Notes under the pieces: generated by a model | Told to the model about the DNA's origin: nothing | The model's database searches: none | The model's input: only the letters and a program-made list of their open reading frames with translations | Shown here: positions 1 through 11,004 of the stretch, one piece after another | How positions within the stretch are numbered: position 1 is the stretch's first letter | Layout of the letters: each line of letters begins with the position of its first letter | Source of the DNA: Alisma plantago-aquatica | Taxonomy: Eukaryota; Streptophyta; Magnoliopsida; Alismatales; Alismataceae | Reading direction: 5' to 3' | NCBI GenBank assembly: GCA_963693085.1 | Contig: OY856409.1 | Coordinates: forward strand, 524,084,803-524,148,802 | Length of the DNA stretch: 64,000 bases | Made by a program: the position numbers and the translations under genes

Positions 1-885
1 CCTTTGAAAGGTAGCATATGGTCACTTTACTACAACTATAAAAGTCTTATGTTATTCAGGTGTGTCTCCATACAATGAAGATACCTTAAGGATTCTAGAG
101 GGTAAACAAAAATGCATGCCACCTCCCTCTGAACCAGACACTTTGTTTTAGAAGCCACTCTTTTAGTACATGTTGACACTATTCAACAATGTGTTAAGTC
201 TTTTTCTAAAGGAACCTTGTGTGGCAGAGATGAATTGAGGGCCCAATACATCTTAGACGCTCTATGTTTCTACATAACTCTTACATTCCATCACCCTGGT
301 GGTTAATTTATGGTTGGGTGGGAGGTGTGCCTTGAGTTTGACAGAGTTTGTAGCATCTGCACCCTTATCCCTCTTCTTAAGCTTGAAAGCATGATACGAC
401 CCATTACAGTGGGTACTATTTGGAGACGTCTTGTATCCAAAGTTGGCATGATAGGAGTGGGTAAAGATATGATACAACATCTTAATGACTTCTAGTTTGG
501 AGTCAGGAAAAAGCTATTTTGCATAGTGTCAACATGTTATTAAATAATCTACATGAAGATGGGTCTCTCTGTATGCTTATAGTGGATTTCTCTAATGCTT
601 TCAATATAGTGTATAGGTTAGTGTTGCTTTGTGAGGTGAGGAAGAGGATCTCATCTATTTTTCTTAGGTGGAGTTCCTTTATGGTCAGGCGGCTAGGCAG
701 TACATTGGCGATAAACATATTTGGTCAGCCACTGGAGTGCAACAAGAAGATCCTTTGGGACCCCTACTTTTTTTGCTTATATTGCATCCACTTATTCATG
801 ATATTAGAGACAATAATAACCTTCTTCTCCATTTTTGGTATCTTGGTGATGAGACTATCATCGGGGACACTAGGGATGTGTTCAA
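1..885 (+). pseudogene. Non-LTR (LINE-like) reverse transcriptase remnant, copy 1 (5' end outside window)
   Basis: Translated pieces in shifting frames read as a plant non-LTR reverse transcriptase: CGRDELRAQ near 222-246, then RPITVGTIWRRLVSKV (about 398-445), a MLIVDFSNAFN block carrying the first catalytic Asp (about 571-605), and GVQQEDPLGPLLFLL (about 736-780). The usual YxDD-like region is present only as WYLGDETIIGDT. The frame changes at least twice and there are stops, so it cannot encode a working enzyme. The segment is about 90% identical by eye to 2557-3447 and shares the same frameshift positions. It begins at or before base 1 and stops matching abruptly near 885. Family recognition is from conserved motifs; function is lost. 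Confidence 0.85.
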
Positions 886-1012
886 GGCACTTTATTCACA
901 TAACATGAGTAACTCACATATTAACTTTAATCATGGATACATATGAACCTGAGCATGTAATGGACCAATAAAACCTAATGTGACGATGAGTGAGATGTAT
1001 GAACCTAACCCT
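886..1012 (+). repeat. Dispersed repeat, copy 1 (second copy at 8898-9017)
   Basis: About 120 bp starting CACATAACATGAGTAACTCA and containing ATGTAATGGACCAATAAA recurs with modest divergence at 8898-9017. It follows directly on the broken reverse transcriptase and may mark the sequence into which that piece was inserted, or a short unnamed dispersed repeat. No coding content is seen. Confidence 0.6.
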
Positions 1013-1093
1013 AGCCCCCATACATGTTAATAAGGTGTATGTGATGTATAATATTCATGTTGACCATAAATCCTAGATTGAAGATGACAAACC

Positions 1094-1096
<3 letters not shown>

Positions 1097-1152
<56 letters not shown>
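1097..1152. repeat. (TA)n microsatellite
   Basis: An uninterrupted TA dinucleotide tract of about 56 bp in AT-rich spacer. Replication slippage makes such tracts polymorphic. Nothing around it suggests a promoter or origin. Confidence 0.97.
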
Positions 1153-1156
<4 letters not shown>

Positions 1157-2049
1157 CTTTCATGCTACAACTATGACATTAGGATCATAATTGGATACCA
1201 TACATTAATACACATAAATGGTACATAATCACCTAATCATTGCTTTATATGAAGATCATTTTGTTAATGTGTAATATGTTTCACTTTATTCACTACGACA
1301 CACATAATGACTCAGATATGGTTAAGAAATATGTGAGTTTACAAAATTACGCATGAATGGAAATGTGGGGGTTAAATGTGCATAACTAGTAACAAGATGA
1401 GAATAGATATGAATAATTGATTCATTTGGACAATAATGTGTCTAATTTATTTAATGTGACAATAATTGGATGCATAGTGTAAGTGGGAGTTATTAATGTG
1501 ACTTTATTAAGTTAATATTGAAATTAGTGAACTTACTAATTAATTTCTTAAAATAACCTATCTTGTACAAGATAATCTGATAAAACTCGATATGGTGATA
1601 ATATGAGAATAACGAAGTCTAAATCTAGAATATTGAATATAATGTGAAAATATAAAAATAGATATTGAGATAATTGTATTAAATGCTAATGATACTAAAA
1701 GTCATAAGAGATAATCTCAAAAGTTAAATAAAAGTTCAAAATTAGGTTGTTTGAGTCTTAGTTACTCTAGATGCAAAAAATTAAATTCGTTGGATCACAT
1801 TTCCTATCTCAATTTGATTTAAAAAGATAATGTTGATTTACAAGAGCAACCTAGTCTGAGTCGTCGGTGGACTGTGTGTGTACAAAAAGACGCGGGTTCA
1901 AATCATGTTCAATGCATGTGTTTGCTCCCCTTTATTGACCATGATTTATTTATTGCATTGGAGGAAACCTTAAGGGTCCTTAATTAGTGGTTGTGTTGAA
2001 GGTGCACGAGAATACTATCTATGAGTCATGCATGTCATCGTGATGATGG
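1153..2049. other. AT-rich spacer without a recognisable gene
   Basis: No open frame with family similarity was seen on either strand. The only structured point is GGTTCAAATC at 1895-1904, a match to the internal B box of RNA polymerase III promoters (tRNA genes and tRNA-derived SINEs), with a weak A-box-like stretch about 35-45 bp upstream. No tRNA cloverleaf can be folded from it, so a decayed SINE head is the most that could be claimed. Confidence 0.5.
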
Positions 2050-2556
2050 CCTTGTTTGGGTCACTAATGGTTCAGGAGATATCCAAGGACGTATCATAGG
2101 CATTTAAAGCCACTCCTAAAGGGCATTGAGACTCCTAATGTTATGGAGGAGCTGGTCTTAGATGCTATGCTCATTGTCTGTGTTTTTTGTATTCCATTCA
2201 CAACTTTGAAGAGAATCCCTCATAGTTGTCATCTTGCATTCTCTCAGGAATTGAAGGAAGCTTTACAAAGTGGTTTCTGATCTCGGTTCCATATCTACTT
2301 GGATGAGATTAGTGCTTCTTCCTAAATGCACATTATAAATTTTTAAGCCTAAGAATTGACGGGATAGAAGTTCTAGAAATAGAAAGTCACTACAACAACG
2401 TCACATCTTGATTTCACTTGCTACTTGGGGTGGATTAGATGGTATCACCAAGTTAGTGTACAATATGGTGAACTCCTCTAGACGGGAGGTGATGGGTCAC
2501 GAAAAGGATAAATCTACTGAGGATGATAGTAAGGAGAACCCCAACATCTGATAATG

Positions 2557-3447
2557 CCTTTGAAAGGTAGCATATGGTCACTTTACTGCAACTATAAAAG
2601 TCTTATGCTATTCAGGTGTGTTTCCATACAATGAAGATACCTTGAGGATTCTAGAGGCTAAACACCCATACATTCCACCTCCCTCCAAACTAGACACTGT
2701 TTCAAAAGCCCCTCTTTTAGCAGATGTTGACACTATTTTTCAATGTGTCAAGTCTTTTTCTAAAGGAACCTTTTGTGGTAGAGATGAATTGAGGGCCTAA
2801 TACATCTTAGACACTCTATGTTTCTACATAAATCTTACATGCCATCACCATGGTGGTTAATTTATGGTTGGGTGGGAGGTGTGCCTTGAGTTTGACAGAG
2901 TTTGTAGCTTTTGCACCCTTACTACCCCTCTTCTTAAGCTTGACAACATGATACGACCCATTACAGTGGTCACTATTTGGAGATGTCTTGTATCCAAAGT
3001 TGTCATGATAGGAGTGGGTAAAGATATGATACAACATATTAATGACTTCTAGTTTGGAGTTAGGCAAAAGTTATTTTGCATTGTGTCACCATGTTATTAA
3101 ATAATCTACATGAAGATGGCTCTCTCTATATGCTTATAGTGGATTTATCTAATGCTTTCAATATGGTGTATAGGTCTGTGTTGCTTTGTGAGGCGAGGAA
3201 GAGGTTCCCGTCTATTTTTTTTAGGTGGATTTCCTTTATGGTCAGGCGGCTAGGCAGTTCATTGGTGAAAAACATATTTGGTCAGCCACTGGAGTGCAAC
3301 AAGGAGATCCTTTGGGACCCTTACTTTTTTTGCTTGTATTGCATCCACTTATTCATGATATCAAAGACAACAATAACCTTCTTCTCCATGTTTGGTATCT
3401 TGGTGGAAAGACTATCATCGGGGATACTAGGGAGGTGTTCAAGGACT
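2557..3447 (+). repeat. Direct repeat of 1-885 inside the reverse transcriptase
   Basis: The first bases of the window (CCTTTGAAAGGTAGCATATG) recur at 2557 and the match runs to about 3447, where copy 1 jumps to unrelated sequence. Both copies change frame at the corresponding places, which points to duplication after the gene had died. Copy 2 carries a small extra insertion near 2925. Confidence 0.85.
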
Positions 3448-4280
3448 TGGCATCATTTAGATCATGGGTCCTACATCGGGACTTAATTTAAATATTCGTA
3501 AAACTGAACTTTTCTATCCTACTTATGATGGGAGGAAACTTCATAAGAGTCTTTTCCCCAAAGACATTGCAAGACCTTCTTTGGGAGTGAAGCTACTAGG
3601 AGGAGTCGTTAGTAAGGATATAGGTTTTATTAGGGGTCTAGCAATGAGCAGGGCTACCAAGGATGTTGACTTGATGTATCTTCTCCCACAACTACATGAT
3701 CCACAAAGTAAGCTTCTTTCACTACAATCCTGCATGGGTATTTCAAAAATTATGTTTGGCTTAAGAATATGCCAACTTGTATACATGGAGGAGGCTTCAA
3801 CCTTCTTTGACAGGGGACTGTGTGGGTATATTGAGGATATTGTGGTATATGGAGGTCCCTTATTTTGTGACTTCAATGGCAGTTGGCCTTCTTACCTATC
3901 AAACTTGGGGATCTGGTTCTGTATTTGGCAACAAACGCTTCTTCATATACTTTTGTGGCATCCTGGGTCTAATCTTTGGTGCTTCAAGATCATATTTTGT
4001 GAGATAGTAGGATACATGGAATGGACTCTGATTTTGATTATACTTTTAATTTTCTACATATCATGATCCCATCATTTGATCTTATTTATTTTGCTAATAA
4101 GGACACCGTCCCTTCTAAAGCCCAAAATGCTTTTGTGAGTGCCCTTTTTATCAAAATGTTGAGGAGTTGGATGCTAAGTTTGACATGACCATCAGATAGA
4201 AAGTAGTTTTCAGATGTTTTCAAGTTGAGCATGATTAATATTTTCTTCTGGCTATTCCTATTTATGGTCTTGGTCTACAT

Positions 4281-4859
4281 ATGTCACTAGTAGAGTACTA
4301 TACTATCGTCAAGTATCACCTTATGACCCCTCTTTTTTCGATTGATGAGGTATGTCCAATTTTTCACAAGGCATGTTTGGAAACTTTTGGGGAGCATGTG
4401 GTTCATTGCAGGGAGCTCCCAGGCTTTAAGTATAGACACGACCCTATTGGATATGTCATCTATGATGTACATAGACATGATGGATTTTCTTCTAAAAAGG
4501 AGGAACCTGTGAATTTTTTTACTGATCCACGAGAGTGGAGTTCGACACTTAGAATAGAGAGTGTCCTGATTTTGGCTTGGTCTAGCAGAAAAGATTCATG
4601 TGTCGATCTAATAGGGATTTCCCCATTTGTGGTCCTAAAATATGGATATTTTATTGTGGGACATTCTGGCCTGAAAGCTGTTATAGCCAAAGTGGCTAAA
4701 CATGAGAAAGCATGCATAAAAAATCAACATATATTTATATCTTTTCAGTTTGATACATTTGAATTTTTAACACTAGGAGCAGTGGAGCTTCTTAAAAGGA
4801 TCCAAAAAGTTATGCATACTAATGTTATGACCCCAAAGTCTATGTATGTAGTATTTTGA
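4281..4859 (+). pseudogene. C-terminal Cys/His plus possible endonuclease domain of the non-LTR element
   Basis: This 192-codon stretch is the longest open piece of the non-LTR element. Residues about 26-46 hold the Cys/His cluster (C-P-x-F-x3-C...H-x3-C; the second Cys of the usual pair appears to be Phe here), followed by ELPGFKYRHD. Further on, LILAWSSRKDSCVDLIGISP occupies the place where non-LTR elements with a C-terminal restriction-like endonuclease carry their PD-x-(D/E)xK fold. The order Cys/His knuckle then endonuclease-like domain after the reverse transcriptase fits that class, but the catalytic residues cannot be assigned by eye. It is part of the pseudogene, not a separate host gene. 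Confidence 0.6.
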
Positions 4860-4930
4860 AGGATTGGTTTAGCTTTCGAAAAGGGGCTTGTGACACAACT
4901 TGTTTCTTGTCTGGCTTCTATTTCATTAAA

Positions 4931-7630
4931 ATTGTTTTATGAAAATTAAGTTTATTTTTATATAATGGTCTAAAACTTTTTTTAAAATGCTAATTATACT
5001 TCAATTATTTTGATTTAAATCACAATATATGGTCAACACTTCTTAATTCCTAATTTGTTAAGTTCCTCGTGTCATGGTGGTTTTACACTTTGGACTCTTC
5101 TCGGGATCTTTGAGAGTCATTCAATTTGCATCAGAGGGCGGGAATCCTTTCTTCCTCCTTGAGTCAATCCTTGTTTGGACTCCTCTCATTCTGGATCTCA
5201 TCTTCCTCTAATCATTATCTTCCTTCTCTCCTCCTCTCCCCAGTATCTCATTATCTTCACACTCCTCACATGAAACCAAACCCGATGATCCCCAATTGAT
5301 AGGGATTCACCGCCTTGACCTCCTAGTCCACAACAAAATCCGCTGCTCCCATGGGTTCGAATGTCATGAGGATTCCCAACTTCTAGTGATATCCTCTACT
5401 ATATATATTCATCATTCCCTATCCTTGAACACTAGAGGAAACAATCATGTAGGATTTCTTGCCCTCAATAAATCCTAAACCCAGATTTCCAAATTTGGTT
5501 CTCCTTTCTGACATGACCAAAGGCTCTGAGTTTGCGGGCATAGTTCAGACTGCCGCAAGGACTTCAAACTATCCTTAGGAGTTGTGTGAGTCTTCACAAA
5601 GCTCCACAAATGTGTTGTTTCCTCTAATTTTAGGTAATCTATGTCTTCCCCTTTCCAATTCCGAACCCCTATATACTATCTTGGTGGCAATTTGGGTTTT
5701 CATGAATTGGTCACTTATGGCCCTTATTTCTATTTGTTTTGCCTCCACCAGAGAACAAAGAAATTGATCTCTTTGTCTCCTAGGTTGGTGTGGTTCCTAT
5801 GGACCTTCCCCTCAAGTCAAACTTGCTTTTGGTATGGAGCATGGCGGACATGGTCGGGCATGAGTGCTCTGAGACCCATGGCCCTTTCCTGGGCCTCCGC
5901 TAGACCGATAGAGGTTGCTGAAGTGGGTGGCATCCTCCGATGTATCTGCTCCTTTTTGGAGCACAAGATTTACTTCATGTTGCCAAATGTCATCTTTTGT
6001 GTTTCTTGTACAAGAAGTAATAAATAATGAAGAAGATGTTTACTATGTATATATGATTTTGTCCCTAGTTCTCCTTAATGCGTGTAGCACTTACATGGGC
6101 TCCTTGGTCTTTGTAATTTTCTATTTAACACTAGATAACATGAGATTCGAGTATTGAATGGTAATCCATATGCCCTATCACACGGCTTGAGTCTTAGCCA
6201 ATGATGGAAGGTTACATATGGGATTTGACAACAATTTTTTTAACTCAATCATTTCATCTTGTAAAATTCATAGAAATTAATATATGATTTTGAAAATTAA
6301 AGTAAGGAATGTCTTGGAGTCAGAAAATAAGTCCTCTTATTTGGTGTAGTTTTTGTCACTTGAATCCAAAAGGTTAAATACACAATTTCTATGGATTTTC
6401 CTAATTTAACTTTAGTTTTGTAAAATTCATATCTAATGATTTATAAGTCATAAATTTAAAAATAACTATTTTTAAATATTGGGAAATCATATTCTATCTA
6501 ATTATGTAATTTTCATAACTAAATTAGTATAAATGAAAAGGTCATTTTCATGATTTTATTTATAAGATCATAATCCCTAATTCATTTGAATATTTAATAT
6601 GTAGCTTTTGACCTTGGTTTCAATCTAGGGTTTGACCCCGACCTGTTACATGCATCATTGAGGTATTTTGCTTCTCCTTAGGGGTCATATTGGACACTAG
6701 CTATTTATTTTCTCTCTTTTTGACTTAATTGTGGCCTGTTGTTTTATATGTCACTTGGTTAAATGTGTTTGACCCTATTGGGTCCAATTCACTAAAACTC
6801 ATCATGTAACTATTGAGAATGCAAATTGAATCTATTTCCTTTTATCTTGTTCATACCTATTCAATTTTCCACTTTTATTGCATTTTTTTCATCTTATTGT
6901 TCTATTTAATAATGGAAACCCTAATTTGATGAATTTCTTGAATGAGACTTTATCTTGCCTCTCTATTATAAGCATGTTTGAATGTTGAGACTATTATTAT
7001 CTATTGGTGGAGGTACATTATGGGTTCTGACCCCATGGTACACTTTCCAATATATGGGTGATGGTGCTCTCACCTAGCCCTGGGTGACCTCACCTATTTT
7101 ATACACATTATATAAAGGATTGGTGCTATCAACTCCTTCCTTGGAACATAATGTGGAAGTATTCTGTCCCTACTTTTATATGGTTGGATTCTAATATATA
7201 ATCTTCTTGCATAATTTTGATTGTTTATTTGTTGTTCTTTATTTTGAGATTTGAAGGAAAGAATTATATTGTTGTAGTTTTTATTTCTTCATATACTCTA
7301 TTTGACTTACTATATAAAGAACTATTTTTATATCGACTTGGATGCTTTTTCTCCCTATTCATTGGGAACCGTGTTATTTTAATTTTGATGTACTTTTCCA
7401 ATATAAATTGTCCAATCTCTATCATAAGCACATACCAACTTTTGATGATAATCGTCCACCTTGTCTTCTCTTATGGGGCGTGTTCCCAACCCCTTCGGTG
7501 GAGAATATCCTACCACAGGTGACCCTGAGTTGCAGTCTAATTGAGAGTAGATTTTTTTGGAGATAGAGTGAAGTGGTTGGTTTACCCCATGTTGATATTA
7601 TGCTTAGATTAGTTTCTTTTCTCTATACCC
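4931..7630. other. Spacer with no gene that can be supported
   Basis: AT-rich sequence with scattered short frames. The only stretch with any protein-like character is 5641-6027 (+), containing YYLGGNLGFHELVTYGPYF followed by LHQRTKK and SLSPR. This vaguely recalls the N-terminal region of plant gypsy-type gag proteins, but the resemblance is too weak to name. 5150-5260 is pyrimidine-rich. Nothing was recognised in 6160-7630. Confidence 0.4.
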
Positions 7631-7960
7631 TAGGGATGGCAAAAGTTCTTGACCCGACTTAACCTGACCTCGTCCTACCCAAAAATTTGGGTTTTTTTGT
7701 GCCTATTCAATTTTTAGTCTGTTCAATCCAGGTCAGGTCCAATTTAGTTCATATTGGATAGGTTCGGGTCTTATCCATCTTGGGTTGGGTCTGGTCAGGT
7801 TGAGTTTTAGGATTTCCAAAAAAAAAAAGAATATTTTTAGTAGAGTTTCTTTTAGGTCTGGTCGTGTGCGGATGATATCAGGTCAAGTCTGGATCTAGTT
7901 AGGTCTTTATAGGTCTGTGTCCATCTTGGGTCCAACTCGGGTCGTGTCCAATAATGCTCG
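7631..7960 (+). mobile_element. Possible hAT-type terminus with GGGT/ACCC-rich subterminal region
   Basis: TAGGGATGGCAA at 7631-7642 resembles the terminal inverted repeat of plant hAT transposons (TAGGGRTGGCAA-like). It is followed by alternating GACCCGAC / CCTGACC and GGGTTGGGTCTGG words typical of hAT subterminal regions. No matching inverted end (TTGCCATCCCTA) or 8-bp target duplication was found, so only one end, if any, survives. Confidence 0.35.
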
Positions 7961-8002
7961 ACCCATTTCTAGGCCTTGGACACCTTGTGTGGTGAAGAAC
8001 AA

Positions 8003-8197
8003 TGTTAGAACGAGTATTCTAATAGTTATATTTTTTTTCTCCTGCTGCTACACTTTTGGTATTGGAAACATGACATACTTGAATTATAGTATATCATCCT
8101 TTGCAAAAAAATTGTTATCGAATTTGGCATTGGATTACTTTCTATTATTAACATCAAGTAAGTTAAGTTTCTCCCCTCTTGGGTCTCACTCCTTACA
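8003..8197 (+). repeat. Possible short LTR remnant
   Basis: The stretch begins TGTTAGAACG and ends CCTTACA, so it has TG...CA ends, and is followed five bases later by a primer-binding-like site. The size, 195 bp, would suit a small copia LTR. No partner LTR was found, so this is tentative. Confidence 0.3.
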
Positions 8198-8201
8198 TGT
8201 A

Positions 8202-8212
8202 TGGTATCAGAT
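8202..8212 (+). other. Possible primer-binding site (initiator-Met tRNA type)
   Basis: TGGTATCAGAT matches 10 of 12 positions of the common plant retrotransposon primer-binding sequence TGGTATCAGAGC. It lies just downstream of the possible short LTR. A chance match is possible. Confidence 0.3.
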
Positions 8213-8897
8213 CTAGAGCAGTCAGTTTATCTAAATATTTTATTCTTTATCTCCATTAGGTTTTGCCTATCCCATAAGTTCCTTATATTATCATTGGCTT
8301 ATATGGAAACTCTCTATATGAGACACCTACATTAGTATCTACCTTCATTAGGATGATTAAAGGATATATAATTTGAGGAAGTATTTTGATGCTCTTAAGT
8401 GAGTTAACCTTATGTGGTTAGATTCGACACCTTGTGCCTTCCCCTAAGATATTAAATGTGATATCCATGTTGACGTTTTGAAGATATAGTGTAGAGTTAT
8501 GTGACAATATGATGGAGTAAGTGATAAGTTGATATACCCATGATAGCACCACATGGATGGGTAGCATACCCTTGGAACATAGACTATGATGTTTTGATGA
8601 GGTGATAGATTCTATACACGGTTCTTTAGACTCACCCTTGTACCTCTAGTTTTGTTTGACTCATTAGGGTAAACCATTTAAGGAGTGGAGGGGTAGTACT
8701 TGTTAGAACATGGATATGTTGATTTTGGGGACCACATATTTTAAGGGGTGGAGTCCTGTAATATATCGAGTTTCGGTTATCTTGACTTGAAAAACCAAAA
8801 TTTCTAGAATAGGTTGATAATGTGCTTAGATCATTAGAATTGACCAAACAAGGTTGGAGTTATACCCTAATATGCTTGTTTGTACCCTGATGAACAT
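8213..8897. other. Spacer, nothing recognised
   Basis: No coherent coding frame or repeat family was recognised. If the primer-binding-like site at 8202 is real, this would be the decayed interior of a small LTR element, but no gag motif is readable. Confidence 0.3.
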
Positions 8898-9017
8898 TTA
8901 GTGCACATAATATGAGTAACTCACACACTAACCCTAAATATGGACACATATGATCCTCACCATGTAATGGACCAATAAACCCTAATGCTATGATGAGTGA
9001 GATTTGTATGGAACCTA
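8898..9017 (+). repeat. Dispersed repeat, copy 2
   Basis: Matches 886-1012 (CACATAATATGAGTAACTCA, then CATGTAATGGACCAATAAAC). It stops exactly where copia LTR fragment E begins, so E appears to have inserted at its right end. Confidence 0.6.
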
Positions 9018-9890
9018 TGTTGGTATGTATGCCCATAGAGCCAGTCATATGATGATTGTAATGGCATACTTTGTAAATGATTTGAATAATAATAACGAAA
9101 ATTTCCGTATATATGTTTAATCTATTTTGAGATAATGATATAACAAGTTAGATGTCTAATGAATTAGATTATTCAATGACATATGTCTTCGGGTTGAGGA
9201 CCTAAACAATGAGATCATAGGGATGTTAAGAGTATACATTCTTGTTATGTCCCTAGTCGATTGTTATTATGGAAATAACCATAGATATCAATAACACAAA
9301 AGACTAGAGTTTGTGTTAGTTGATGACATAGTCTCATTGGTCACGATATATGATATCAAACCAAGCACACAAATACATGTTAGACAAAAGTGTATCAGAC
9401 AAACTCATCATAAGAATGATGCATGGAAACCACACTTGGTTAGTCAGGATCATCTCTTATAGTATTGGTGGTGATTGTGGTTCTTAGACCTAAAATCACT
9501 ACACTCATCACATGTGATTGGGTACACTTTGACATCATCAAATGCAGTCCTGAAACATGGGTTGTTATAACGGTGATGATTGGGTGACTTTCAAACATGG
9601 GGACTTGACTGTGATTGATAGATATGGAATTTGTCCCTCCTAAGGGAGTGTGCAATCCTAGCCACTTGAGGAGTGAGACTGAGAAAAGCATGGCCATGAA
9701 CATGTAAGTCAATATGTGATATTGAGCTTACATATATCTCAGACAGTCTACTCTAAATCACGAAACATGGATTGGACGTTTGTAGAGGATGACCAGTCCA
9801 TGCCTCGAGTTCAATCCGGACATCAGTGACAAAGGGACTATAAATTCACTATAACACCAATAATATATTGTAGGTTGAAAATCCACTGTA
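9018..9890 (+). repeat. Copia LTR fragment E (same family as D and B)
   Basis: Starts TGTTGGTATGTATGCCCATA, the LTR start of element D at 11321, and follows D's LTR for about 870 bp (to the stretch matching 12140-12190 in D). It is more divergent than D's two LTRs are from each other. It lacks the TATA region, the palindrome cluster and the LTR end. The match fades just before the CACTA-like end at 9905. Confidence 0.85.
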
Positions 9891-9904
9891 ACAATAATAA
9901 CAGA

Positions 9905-10520
9905 CACTACTACAGAAATGGCGTATAACGTCACATTTACTCGCGTCGATTGAAACCAAAAAACTGACACCATTACACTACGACATCGACTACAAATACA
10001 AACCGACATCTATATGTGAAGACCGGTCGATTTTCATAAGACATGGGTATCCCATTTTATTTAGCGTCAGTTAGGCGATAAAAACTCGATGTCTAAAATC
10101 ACCCACGAAATATAATTTTTTCAGTGAAAAAAATTTACCTCCAAAATTACATGTACGACGTAGGTTGTTTAGAAGGTAACCGACGACTAACATTCTTTCG
10201 CGAGGCAAATTTTCACCCCCATTTTGTCATCGGTTTCAGTAGACGAACCAACGTAGATTTGTGTTCACGTGTTGTCCCCACGAAAAACTTTTCCCCCCAA
10301 ATTTCCCAATTAGCATTGGTTTTAGATGGAAACTGATGACTATGATTGTAACTCGAAAACATTTTTTTTGTCAGCATATGTGGATAGACTTCGGTGTTTT
10401 ATTTTGAAACCAATGACTATGGTTGTACATAGGTGTCGGTTTGTTGTAGGACCGATGACAAATGTCTCTTTAGATGTTAGTTTTTTTATAACCGACGCCT
10501 ATGTCCCACTTAAGAACAAC
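9905..10520 (+). mobile_element. CACTA-type transposon terminal region (one end)
   Basis: CACTACTACAGAAATGG at 9905-9921 has the CACTA signature and the following bases typical of plant CACTA (CMC/EnSpm) termini. The next 600 bp carry many short words in both orientations, such as ACCGACG, CGACATC, GTCGGTT and ACCGATGAC, as expected of subterminal repeats bound by the transposase. The opposite terminus was not found in the window, and no transposase frame is present, so this is a truncated or non-autonomous copy. It abuts the broken end of LTR fragment E. Confidence 0.65.
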
Positions 10521-11004
10521 AAAATTTCCTCCCCTTCCCCTTCCAACATTCATTCTTTCATCCCGACTAAACCCCTCTGGCGATTGCCAATTCCGCTGCT
10601 ACTACCGTTGCTGCTGCTACTACCATTGCTGCTACTGCTACCACCGCTGCTGTTGTTTGTGGAGCTCACCACCGCCGTGGAGCTTGTCGTTCGTGGATCT
10701 CGCTGCCGCCGCTGCCGTTGTTGGTCCTCTCCTCCAGCTGGTTCTCCTCTTGCCGGTCCTCTCCTCTAGCCACTAGAAGCCAGTGCTAGCAGTCCTACTG
10801 CCAGAGCCAAAGCCAACGCCAGTAGCCAGCGCCAGCAGTAGTAGCCGGAACCAGAGCTTGCCATTATCGTCACCACTGTCATCGCCTACTACTGCTCATG
10901 GTCTCCAACTACTGCTCATCACTGTGATAGTCTATCAAAGCCAGCTACATCTAGGGCTGACAGTACACCCATGCCACTACCACTATTGTCATTGCCACTG
11001 CTAG
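10521..11004 (+). other. GC-rich, codon-repeat-like segment, possibly captured by the CACTA element
   Basis: The base composition changes sharply from AT-rich to GC-rich with runs of CTG/CTA/CCG triplets. Overlapping frames (10326-10769, 10501-10776, 10783-11004) give low-complexity Leu/Pro/Cys/Ser-rich peptides in all frames, so no frame stands out as real. Such segments can be fragments of host exons taken up by CACTA elements, or the 5' leader of the element itself. No family was recognised. Confidence 0.4.

Larger units (their letters stand above)
2050..4930 (+). pseudogene. Non-LTR (LINE-like) retrotransposon remnant, copy 2, longer
   Basis: This is the most complete copy of the degenerate non-LTR reverse transcriptase. 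In order: an N-terminal linker (about 2050-2550), the finger/palm start with CGRDELRA (about 2776-2800), RPITVVTIWRCLVSKV (about 2953-3000), MLIVDLSNAFN (about 3131-3164), GVQQGDPLGPLLFLL (about 3293-3337), WYLGGKTIIGDT where YxDD is expected, then NIRKTELFYP and RPSLGVKLLGG (about 3490-3605). A C-terminal part (4281-4859) has a Cys/His cluster ending GEHVVHC and a conserved domain with CVDLIGISP. A stop at 4857-4859 separates it from RIGLAFEKGL, which continues the family's C terminus to about 4930. Several frameshifts and stops make it inactive. The order of parts matches a reverse transcriptase family common as pseudogenes in plant genomes. Confidence 0.85.

Noticed and set aside
1097..1152. 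(TA)n tract as a promoter or replication origin
   Set aside because: A plain microsatellite with no gene downstream.
3464..4066. 200-codon frame as a separate gene
   Set aside because: It is the continuation of the non-LTR reverse transcriptase (NIRKTELFYP, RPSLGVKLLGG), ending in frame-shifted sequence.
10326..10776. Leu/Pro/Cys-rich frames as a real gene
   Set aside because: Low-complexity triplet runs are open in several frames at once; no domain, and no one frame is favoured.
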